Below are positions 1-5,722 of a DNA stretch of 6,710 nt, one piece after another (positions within the stretch are counted from its first letter, which is position 1; each line of letters begins with the position of its first letter). Location: NCBI GenBank assembly GCA_900550095.1, contig URRG01000130.1, positions 1-6,710 on the forward strand, in the 5' to 3' direction. The position numbers and the translations under genes are program-made. The stretch is from an uncultured Oscillospiraceae bacterium. GTDB taxonomy: Bacteria > Bacillota > Clostridia > Oscillospirales > Acutalibacteraceae. The notes beneath the pieces were generated by a model. That model ran no database searches and was not told the DNA's origin. It saw only the letters and a list, made by a program, of their open reading frames with translations.

Positions 1-24
1 TACCTTGATATGGAGATCGGTTAG
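1..24 (+). CDS. Possible last codons of an upstream gene
   Basis: The first 24 bases read in frame 1 as YLDMEIG followed by a TAG stop at 22-24. Base composition changes sharply right after this stop, from mixed to about 22% GC, which is what the end of a gene followed by an intergenic region looks like. Seven codons are far too few to identify a product, and other frames are also open here. No terminator hairpin is visible just downstream. Treat this as a hint that a plus-strand gene ends here, not as an established gene. Confidence 0.25.
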   Translation, partial: YLDMEIG

Positions 25-115
25 AAAAAAGAACTATATTTCAACAAATTTACTATTTTGAAATTCTTTACTACTAAATTTTTCTCTGTTATGACTACCT
101 GTTTCGAATAAAAAA
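25..115. other. AT-rich intergenic region upstream of the cyclase gene
   Basis: This stretch has about 22% GC, while the coding sequence in the rest of the window is near half GC. It contains a 7-bp inverted repeat, ATTTCAA at 38-44 and TTGAAAT at 58-64, separated by 13 nt. It also contains two copies of TTTACTA, at 49-55 and 67-73, 18 bp apart. Such spacing could suit an operator or an A/T-rich UP-type element for the promoter just downstream, but in sequence this AT-rich short dyads arise easily by chance. No gene is apparent. Confidence 0.5.
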
Positions 116-124
116 TGGTATACT
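116..124 (+). promoter_or_regulatory. Extended -10 promoter of the PAS-GGDEF gene
   Basis: TGG followed by TATACT (hexamer at 119-124, five of six matches to TATAAT) forms an extended -10 element. No good -35 hexamer lies 17 nt upstream, which is tolerated when the TGn extension is present. Transcription would start near 131. This gives a leader of about 30 nt that carries the Shine-Dalgarno sequence at 147-151. It also argues against the ATG at 131 as the translation start, since it would sit on the predicted transcription start. Confidence 0.6.
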
Positions 125-146
125 ATTCATATGCTATGGAGATATG

Positions 147-151
147 GGAGG
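147..151 (+). promoter_or_regulatory. Ribosome binding site that sets the start at 161
   Basis: GGAGG lies 9 nt upstream of the ATG at 161, a normal spacing. The in-frame ATG at 131 has no purine-rich Shine-Dalgarno sequence before it, only AT-rich promoter sequence. The site therefore selects ATG 161 as the start. Confidence 0.8.
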
Positions 152-160
152 AACTTTTCA

Positions 161-1588
161 ATGGAGCATGGATTCGATACGGCATTTTACCGGAGTATCC
201 TGGACCGGATACAATCCAATATCTACATAACCGATCCGGAGACGGATACGATCGTATATATGAACGAATACATGAAGCAGTCCTTTGAGATGCGGTATCC
301 AGAGGGGAAAGTGTGTTGGAAAACGCTGCAGAAAGGAATGACGGGGCGCTGTCCATTCTGTAAGATCAGACGGCTGGAAAAGGCGAAGAAGGGGAAGCTC
401 TGCGTATGGCGGGAGACGAATACGATCAACGGCAGAGTTTATATGAATTACGACAGCTTGGAGGAATGGAACGGGCGTACGTATTATATTCAGAATTCCG
501 TCGATATCACAGACCGGATCCAGATGTCTATGGAGGCCTCTATCGATGAGCTGACCGGCGTACTGAACAGGAACGCGGGGAAAAAGCGTCTGGAAGAGGT
601 CCTCCAGCAGATCAAGGGAGCCGACCTCTTTACGGTGGCACTTTATGATATCAACGGTCTCAAATGGGTGAACGATACATACGGTCATCTGGAAGGGGAC
701 AGGCTCCTGGTATTTGTGGCGCAGACCATTCAGAAGGAGTTGGAAGGGGCGGATTTTGTTTTCCGCCTCAGCGGGGACGAATTTATAGTCGTGTTTCTGC
801 ATAAGGATATGGCCCAGGCGGAAGACTGGATGCAGCGGATACTCGGCACTCTGGCGGAACGGCGTGTGTCGGGCGGAATGGCGTACGATGTTAGCTTCAG
901 CTATGGACTGGCGTGTATGTATGCCGGCGAGAATCTCAGCGTCTCCGATGTGCTTTCTATTGCGGATTCCCAGATGTATATCCGGAAGAGAGATCATCAT
1001 ATCGCGGTAGGAAGGAAAAGACTGGAACGGGAACGGCAGCATGGGGAAAAGCTTTCCTTTTACTATAATAAGGACGCGCTTTTTGAAGCACTTTCGGAGA
1101 GCACAGACGATTATCTTTTTGTAGGAAATCTGAAAACGGGAGAATTCATGTATTCCTATAAAATGATGATGGATTTCGATCTTCCTGGGCAGGTGGTGGC
1201 CAATGCTGCCGCATTCTGGGGAGAAAAAATCCACCCGGAGGACGTTATGCTGTTCCTGCGAAGCAACCAGGAGATAGCCGATGGAAGAGCAGAACGCCAC
1301 ACGGTGGCCTACCGGGCTAAAAACGCTGCGGGGGAATGGGTGCATCTTTTGTGCAAAGGCCGGATGATTCGGGATGAAAAAGGGCAGCCGGATTTGTTTG
1401 CGGGCATTATCCGAAGTCTGGACAGGAAAACCGATTCTGCTGCCCAGAGCGGGGAAAGCGGGGTTTTTCGCAGGAAGGACGTGGAAAATACGTCCTCTTC
1501 TTACAGGAGGACGACAAAAGATTTGGAAAGCGGGGAGCCTGTTTTCGTAGATCCGGGCAAACTGGCAAAGGCTCCGGCAGACAGGTAG
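161..1588 (+). CDS. PAS-GGDEF-PAS protein, predicted diguanylate cyclase
   Basis: A 475-residue soluble protein with no signal peptide or membrane segment. Residues about 8-120 form a PAS-like sensor with a cysteine cluster (C52, C64-P-F-C67, C81), ending in the usual NSVDITDR junction. Residues about 127-290 form a GGDEF domain: DELTGVLNR (about 129-137), YDINGLK with D163, NDTYGH (171-176), the active-site motif SGDEF (204-208) and ADSQMY (268-273). SGDEF with D206/E207 is compatible with making cyclic di-GMP from two GTP. The inhibitory I-site reads E195-G-A-D198 instead of RxxD, so product inhibition is probably weak. Residues about 311-422 look like a second PAS (PAS_3-like: FWGEKIHPED, GEWVHLLCKG, FAGII). 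The last ~50 residues are polar and low in recognisable content. Clostridial relatives, from memory, often continue after this PAS with another GGDEF and/or EAL domain, so the C-terminus may be truncated. The gene has its own promoter and stands alone. Confidence 0.9.
   Translation: MEHGFDTAFYRSILDRIQSNIYITDPETDTIVYMNEYMKQSFEMRYPEGKVCWKTLQKGMTGRCPFCKIRRLEKAKKGKLCVWRETNTINGRVYMNYDSLEEWNGRTYYIQNSVDITDRIQMSMEASIDELTGVLNRNAGKKRLEEVLQQIKGADLFTVALYDINGLKWVNDTYGHLEGDRLLVFVAQTIQKELEGADFVFRLSGDEFIVVFLHKDMAQAEDWMQRILGTLAERRVSGGMAYDVSFSYGLACMYAGENLSVSDVLSIADSQMYIRKRDHHIAVGRKRLERERQHGEKLSFYYNKDALFEALSESTDDYLFVGNLKTGEFMYSYKMMMDFDLPGQVVANAAAFWGEKIHPEDVMLFLRSNQEIADGRAERHTVAYRAKNAAGEWVHLLCKGRMIRDEKGQPDLFAGIIRSLDRKTDSAAQSGESGVFRRKDVENTSSSYRRTTKDLESGEPVFVDPGKLAKAPADR
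1476..1513 (+). other. Two mutually exclusive short hairpins in the cyclase tail
   Basis: AGGACGT (1476-1482) pairs perfectly with ACGTCCT (1490-1496) across a 7-nt loop. The same middle segment, CGTCCTC (1491-1497), pairs perfectly with GAGGACG (1507-1513) across a 9-nt loop. The two stems cannot form together because they share the middle strand. The arrangement resembles an attenuator in shape, but it lies inside the 3' part of a coding region about 75 nt before the stop. No leader peptide or following gene on this strand is seen, so function is uncertain. Confidence 0.35.
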
Positions 1589-1626
1589 AAAGCGCTCCCT
1601 TTCAAACAGAGAAAGGGAGCGCTTTC
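1588..1626. terminator. Bidirectional terminator between convergent genes
   Basis: A perfect 16-bp stem, arms at 1588-1603 and 1611-1626, encloses a 7-nt AAACAGA loop. The left arm begins on the last base of the cyclase stop codon. The right arm ends 7 nt before the stop codon of the convergent DUF885 gene. There is no long T-tract on either side, only the CTTTC at the end of each arm and ATGTATTT beyond the plus-strand end. The stem length and the position between two converging stop codons make a shared terminator the simplest reading. Confidence 0.8.
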
Positions 1627-1633
1627 GATGTAT

Positions 1634-3403
1634 TTACGCCGCCGCTTTTCCGGCTTCCCCGGCATTTTGGATGTAGGCTTCCACCCGCTGCTGCACATAT
1701 GAAAGCGGGGCGGGGCCGCTGCCCAAAACGATTTCATGATACTCTGTTTCATCAAAGGCGCCGCCAAGGGCATCCTCAGCCTGTTCGCGCATCTCCATAA
1801 AAAGCAGACCTGATAGGAAATAGTGCTGATAGTATACGGGATTTTCTGCGATCAGGTCATAGATTTCGTCGGTGGCTTCACGAGTGAGGCCGCTGAATTC
1901 CTGGCTGAGGAAGGTGAGCAGATCGTCTCTGGACCAGCCTTCATAGTGAATTCCCACGTCCGCCTGACACAGGCAGATGTTCATGATCATATCGTTGTAC
2001 CACAGGAACTGCGCCATGACGCGGTCTCCGGGCACTTCTTCCAGGATCTGCTGTTCCACATAGACGGCCCAGCCCTCCGTGTAGCCCGTATAGCTGAGGA
2101 GGCTGTGGATGTCCGGCAATTCCAGGGAACGGAAATAGGCGTCCTGGTACATGTGGCCGGGGTACCCTTCATGGGCTATGGTGGAAAACAGGCTTTGGTC
2201 GTATTCCCCATTGAGATAAATGGATTCTACCACGTCGCTGCCGGCGTCCACGGGCGCGGAAATATAGGCCGCCGGGGAGAAATTATCCGCCATGGAGGCG
2301 GGGACCTGCTGCACTTTATAGGTAAGGTTGGGAAGTTCCGGGAAACGGCCAGAGATGACGGATTGAAAATACGCGATATTTTCTTCGGCCGATTCAAAGT
2401 CGCAGTACTGCACGGCGTCGCGGTCAAAGCTGTCTAAACTCTCCGCGATCTCCGGATGTTCGCCTATGAACCGTATAAAATCCTGCAGGCAGCTCTCCTT
2501 TTGCTCTGCAAGGAAGGACGAGACCTCCTCCGGCGTCATATCAACCCCGGCGTCCGCTTTCAGAAGATAGGAGTAATATTCTTTTCCATTGGGAACGGTA
2601 CAGAGGCCGCCGTCCCGCTCCGTTTCAATAGTGGAGAGATCTTCGGCCAGCTGGGCATATGCCTCCAGAAGCGTCTTTACCGACTGAGCGTTTTGGATTT
2701 TTGCCTCGGCTTTTTCTTTCTCATTCAAAAAATCGGCCTTATCTATCTTTTCGTTTACCGCATCGATCAGAAAGCAGTCCGTATCTGAAGAAAATTTTTT
2801 CGCCTGCTCTATTGCGCCTTCCAGGCTGGATTTGGTGAGCCCCACTCCCAGCTCCTGGCGTTCCAGTTCGTTTTCGTAGTAGTTTTTAAAGGTCTCCTTG
2901 CTGGTATCCAGCATGTGAAAATAACTTTCCAGATCATGCCGGCTGTTTATTTCATATTCGTTTAGAAGAAGGGGGAGTTCCGCCTGGAAGCCGATGAAGC
3001 TGCCCAGATAATTGTTGTCGAGAGCTATCAGCTCTTCGGGAAGATCCCTGCGCTTGAAGTAATCCTTCAGAATATCGTAGGTCAGTTTCTGTTTTTCCGT
3101 GAGGGTATTGTAGGGATAGGCCTCCAGTCTTTCCAGAAGATCATCCTCCGGCGCTTCCGTATACTCTTCGATGCTGGTAAAGGGCAGCTCATAGAGGACG
3201 TCCTGCGAAAAGCCCGCCGCCTGGGGATCCTTATACAAGAGATTGAGGGAATAGTCGCTGTCTGCGATCAGCTCTTGGGGAAGCGACTCCACAAAGGCGT
3301 CGAAATCCTGCTGGGGCGGCTTTTGGATATACAGGCAACCGCCGCATAGGGAGAGACAAAAGACAGCGGCTGCAGCCGCCGCGGCTTTTTTACAGAGTTT
3401 CAT
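1634..3403 (-). CDS. DUF885-family lipoprotein, predicted zinc metallopeptidase
   Basis: A 589-residue protein of the DUF885 family (PF05960), full length for the family. The N-terminus is a signal peptide: KLCKK, a poly-alanine hydrophobic stretch, then LCGGC with C23 as the likely lipidated cysteine, so the protein should be anchored outside the membrane. Position -3 of the lipobox is Cys rather than the usual Leu. The core motif is HEGYPGHMYQ (H411, E412, H417), followed by YTEGWAVYVEQ (441-451), where E443 is a candidate third metal ligand. The tail GSGPAPLSYVQQ (561-572) also matches the family. The HE...H plus downstream Glu pattern suggests a gluzincin-like metallopeptidase. Peptidase activity is an inference from this layout, and the substrate is unknown. 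The start is supported by AGGAGGG 10 nt upstream. It is transcribed alone from its own promoter, 435 nt downstream of the ABC exporter operon, and ends at the shared convergent terminator. Confidence 0.88.
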   Translation of the reverse strand: MKLCKKAAAAAAAVFCLSLCGGCLYIQKPPQQDFDAFVESLPQELIADSDYSLNLLYKDPQAAGFSQDVLYELPFTSIEEYTEAPEDDLLERLEAYPYNTLTEKQKLTYDILKDYFKRRDLPEELIALDNNYLGSFIGFQAELPLLLNEYEINSRHDLESYFHMLDTSKETFKNYYENELERQELGVGLTKSSLEGAIEQAKKFSSDTDCFLIDAVNEKIDKADFLNEKEKAEAKIQNAQSVKTLLEAYAQLAEDLSTIETERDGGLCTVPNGKEYYSYLLKADAGVDMTPEEVSSFLAEQKESCLQDFIRFIGEHPEIAESLDSFDRDAVQYCDFESAEENIAYFQSVISGRFPELPNLTYKVQQVPASMADNFSPAAYISAPVDAGSDVVESIYLNGEYDQSLFSTIAHEGYPGHMYQDAYFRSLELPDIHSLLSYTGYTEGWAVYVEQQILEEVPGDRVMAQFLWYNDMIMNICLCQADVGIHYEGWSRDDLLTFLSQEFSGLTREATDEIYDLIAENPVYYQHYFLSGLLFMEMREQAEDALGGAFDETEYHEIVLGSGPAPLSYVQQRVEAYIQNAGEAGKAAA

Positions 3404-3413
3404 TGTATGGCAA

Positions 3414-3420
3414 CCCTCCT
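3414..3420 (-). promoter_or_regulatory. Ribosome binding site of the DUF885 gene
   Basis: On the minus strand AGGAGGG lies 10 nt upstream of the ATG at 3403. It is a near-perfect Shine-Dalgarno sequence. It supports this start, as does the complete signal peptide that follows immediately. Confidence 0.8.
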
Positions 3421-3438
3421 AATCGTCCTTCTATCGGT

Positions 3439-3447
3439 ATTGTACCA
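3439..3447 (-). promoter_or_regulatory. Extended -10 promoter of the DUF885 gene
   Basis: On the minus strand TGG precedes TACAAT (hexamer at 3439-3444, five of six matches to TATAAT). The hexamer 17 nt upstream, TAGTAA, is a poor -35, so the extended -10 would carry recognition. Transcription would begin near 3432, leaving a leader of about 28 nt that includes the Shine-Dalgarno sequence. This fits independent transcription of the lipoprotein gene rather than read-through from the exporter operon. Confidence 0.6.
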
Positions 3448-3781
3448 TATTCAGCGGCCTTTTACTATATGAAAGATTGTGTGCGGCGCGTATTGTATCT
3501 TCAGAATCGGAAGGGAAAAATCGCACGGGCCGGCGCCGGAGCATACGCCATATGCCTGGAAGCGTAGCCTGCAGGCTGATTGCGCCCTTCTATCGCTTGA
3601 CAGTGTGTGAAGACGGGATGAAGGGATACGACGAAAATTGAAAACAGGGCTTTGTTCCTTTTGGGCGCGGCGGCGATCCTGCGCATAGGCAGGCTGCTTT
3701 CACGGCTTTTTATGCGCAGGGGGCGCACAGGGCAGGAACATGGAGATGCTCCAAGAGAAACGGTTCGCAGCACAGAAACGA
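3448..3781. other. Gene-free gap between exporter operon and DUF885 gene
   Basis: I find no convincing gene here. The minus-strand frame 3501-3773 and the plus-strand frame opening at 3622 have no good RBS. Their composition looks like chance reading of GC-rich DNA, and the plus frame would run through the terminator hairpin at 3782-3829 into the antisense of the exporter gene. A 21-codon plus-strand frame (ATG 3740 to TAA 3804) has only a weak GCAGGA upstream and ends inside that hairpin. A perfect TTGACA occurs at 3597-3602 on the plus strand, but no matching -10 is spaced 16-18 nt downstream. The region may simply be a long leader or spacer, or the remains of a decayed gene. Confidence 0.5.
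3530..3577. repeat. Cluster of three short dyads
   Basis: Three perfect dyads lie within 48 nt: the palindrome CCGGCGCCGG (3530-3539), the small hairpin GCATA/TATGC (3541-3545 and 3551-3555, 5-nt loop), and the 12-bp palindrome AGCCTGCAGGCT (3566-3577). Each alone could be chance in GC-rich DNA. Their clustering, about 85-130 nt upstream of the DUF885 promoter, is the only visible structure in the middle of the gap. They could be protein binding sites or folded RNA, and nothing in the sequence decides between these. Confidence 0.35.
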
Positions 3782-3829
3782 AGGCCGGAATTTGGAACGG
3801 ATTAATGGAAACCCTCCAAACTTCGGCCT
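3782..3829 (-). terminator. Terminator of the ABC exporter operon
   Basis: A 14-bp imperfect stem pairs 3783-3796 with 3815-3828 (one A-C mismatch and one G-U pair), extended by an A-T pair at 3782/3829, around an 18-nt loop. It begins 9 nt after the stop codon of the downstream exporter gene. On the minus strand the stem is followed by TTCGTTT. On the plus strand it is followed by TCTTTT, so it could also stop transcription from the other side. Its position right after the operon makes terminator the best call. Confidence 0.7.
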
Positions 3830-3838
3830 CTTTTCATG

Positions 3839-5722
3839 TCAGCGGTACCACTGCGCCTGTGCCTGCCAGAGCTGGGCATACCGGCCCTCTTCATGGGCGA
3901 GCAGGTCCTCGTGGCTTCCTTCCTGCACGAGTTTTCCTTCGTGGAAAACCGCTATCGTATCGCAGAAACGGCAGGAGGAAAGGCGGTGTGAGATGTAGAG
4001 CGCTCCTTTCCGGTCGGTCATCTCGCGGAATCTGGAGTAGATATCCGCCTCGGCTATGGGATCCAGAGCCGCCGTGGGTTCATCAAGGACTACGAAGGGG
4101 GCGTTTTTATACAGCGCCCGGGCGATAGCGATCTTCTGCGCTTCGCCGCCGGATACGTTCACGCCGTCTTCTTCCACGGTGTAAAGGGGCTGTTTCAGGC
4201 CCTTGGCCAGCTTTTCGGCCCAATCGCCGATACCGGCCTTATCCAGGCTTTCCAGCACCCGTTTTTCATCATAGCGCATGGAGGCGGCTACGTTTTCTCC
4301 CAGAGGAAGGGCAAACAGCTGGAAATCCTGAAATACCACGGCAAAAAGGCGTTGGTATTCTTCAGCGGTATATTCCCGGATGTCCCTGCCGTTCAAGAGG
4401 ATCCTTCCTTTGGTAGGGTCATACAGGCGGCAGAGGAGCTTCACAAACGTCGTTTTTCCGCTGCCGTTCATACCCACCAGCGCGTAATGACAGCCTTTTT
4501 TCAAGCGGATGCTGAGATCCTGAAGCGCCCACTCTTCGTTTCCCGGATAACGGAAGCTTACGTTCTCAAAAACGATTTCCCAATCTTCGGCTGATTCTAC
4601 AGGCCGTGTCCCGTCCTGATGATGGCGGTACTGTTTTGGGTCGTTCCCTTCGCCGATGAAATCCAGATATTCCTGGCAATGAGGCCCCTGCATACGGACA
4701 TGCTGAAGCGAATACACCAACATGCGGATGCCTTCCGAGAGCTGTGTGACCGCTCCCACATACTGCACCACGCTTCCTACGCTGAAGACCCCTGCCAGAG
4801 CCCGGAGCCCCACCGCCAGATAGGCAAGGCAGACCACGGCCTGGGACATAGCGCCCCGTATGCCGTTGGAACGGGAACGCAGGTCCGCTCTTTCCCGGGA
4901 GAGCTCTTCAATCCTGCCGAAAATATCCCGCGCCTGCTTCCAGATCTTTTTCTGCTGGCTGTAGAGTCGGATATCCTTTGCGCCCCGGTCCTCCCGAGCG
5001 TACCCATAGAGGAAGTCGCTGCGGCGCATCTGCGCGGCCATTTTGTCGAGCCCTTCCTCTTTCATGCGGTAAAGGCGGTTTTCCGCCGCGATAGAATAGC
5101 AGACGGAGGCCGCGATGAACAGCGCCATGAGGATCGTTCCCCAGGGAACGCCTTCGCCGGCTGCCGGCATAAACACGGGCCATGCAAGTCCCAAAGAGGC
5201 TGCGACGATAGTCAGCCCCTTGACGATCGACATAAGGACGCCCGGCACCTCCCAGGGGCCGTACCAGAACATGCGGGTGGAACGCTCGATGCGCTCTTTC
5301 GCCAGCCCGATATCCGGCTTTTCCAATTCTTCGTAATCTGCCCGCATCATGACGCGGCTCATTTCCTGATACAGCTGCCAATACAGGGTAATGCCCTCCA
5401 CGCTGGCGCTGCAGGCGGTCAGCCGTTCGAGAAGATATATGCCGTAGTTGCAGATCACAGCGGCGAGAATCCAGTTCACAACGGTCTGCCTGTCCGCTCC
5501 GGCAGAGAGAACGTCCAGAATCCTGGCGGAAAAGAACAGCGCCGCAAAGGGCTGCAGCGTGATCAGGAACTGATTCCCGACGAAGGCCGGTATATTCCTC
5601 CGATCCAGGCGGAAAATGACCTTTGCCGAGAGCAGTACGCTTTTCAGACTTTTGAAAAACGGGATTTTAGTCTGCCGGGCCTCTTGTCCGCCGCTTTTCG
5701 GCGAATGCGTATGTCCTTTCAT
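3839..5722 (-). CDS. ABC exporter half-transporter (fused membrane and ATPase domains), second subunit
   Basis: A 627-residue half-transporter with the membrane domain N-terminal and the ATPase C-terminal. A hydrophilic tail of about 25 residues precedes hydrophobic segments near 45-70, 81-98, 160-185, 194-212, 287-312 and 314-335, six as expected for an exporter half. The ATPase domain (about 380-627) is complete: Walker A GMNGSGKT (417-424), Q-loop Q465, signature VSGGE (523-527, variant of LSGGQ), Walker B VVLDEP with D547 and catalytic E548, and switch H579 in ISHR. It should sit in the cytoplasmic membrane and couple ATP hydrolysis to export. It overlaps the upstream paralogue by 4 nt (ATGA) and has its own AAGGAGGT, so the two are translated together and most likely pair as a heterodimer. 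The substrate (peptide, lipid or drug) cannot be inferred; no peptidase C39 domain or precursor peptide gene is seen. A hairpin follows its stop codon. Confidence 0.92.
   Translation of the reverse strand: MKGHTHSPKSGGQEARQTKIPFFKSLKSVLLSAKVIFRLDRRNIPAFVGNQFLITLQPFAALFFSARILDVLSAGADRQTVVNWILAAVICNYGIYLLERLTACSASVEGITLYWQLYQEMSRVMMRADYEELEKPDIGLAKERIERSTRMFWYGPWEVPGVLMSIVKGLTIVAASLGLAWPVFMPAAGEGVPWGTILMALFIAASVCYSIAAENRLYRMKEEGLDKMAAQMRRSDFLYGYAREDRGAKDIRLYSQQKKIWKQARDIFGRIEELSRERADLRSRSNGIRGAMSQAVVCLAYLAVGLRALAGVFSVGSVVQYVGAVTQLSEGIRMLVYSLQHVRMQGPHCQEYLDFIGEGNDPKQYRHHQDGTRPVESAEDWEIVFENVSFRYPGNEEWALQDLSIRLKKGCHYALVGMNGSGKTTFVKLLCRLYDPTKGRILLNGRDIREYTAEEYQRLFAVVFQDFQLFALPLGENVAASMRYDEKRVLESLDKAGIGDWAEKLAKGLKQPLYTVEEDGVNVSGGEAQKIAIARALYKNAPFVVLDEPTAALDPIAEADIYSRFREMTDRKGALYISHRLSSCRFCDTIAVFHEGKLVQEGSHEDLLAHEEGRYAQLWQAQAQWYR

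Noticed and set aside
131..160. Upstream ATG at 131 as the cyclase start
   Set aside because: It has no Shine-Dalgarno sequence and sits at the predicted transcription start; ATG 161 has GGAGG 9 nt upstream.
158..1345. 395-codon open frame on the minus strand opposite the cyclase gene
   Set aside because: It mirrors a gene with clear PAS and GGDEF motifs, has no RBS, and its translation has no recognisable domain and the odd His/Arg/Pro-rich makeup of antisense frames.
3366..3391. Plus-strand GC-rich palindrome GCGGCTGCAGCCGC followed by GCCGCGGC and six T, like a terminator
   Set aside because: It is explained by the poly-alanine and Lys-Lys codons of the lipoprotein signal peptide on the minus strand, and no plus-strand transcript is expected to end there.
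3597..3602. Perfect TTGACA -35 hexamer on the plus strand
   Set aside because: No acceptable -10 hexamer lies 16-18 nt downstream, so it is not called as a promoter.
3501..3773. 90-codon minus-strand frame in the gap
   Set aside because: There is no RBS, no recognisable motif, and the amino acid makeup looks random.
3652..4128. Plus-strand frame starting at a TTG in the gap
   Set aside because: It has no RBS, runs through the exporter terminator and continues as antisense of the exporter ATPase domain; the early hydrophobic stretch is not enough to support a gene.
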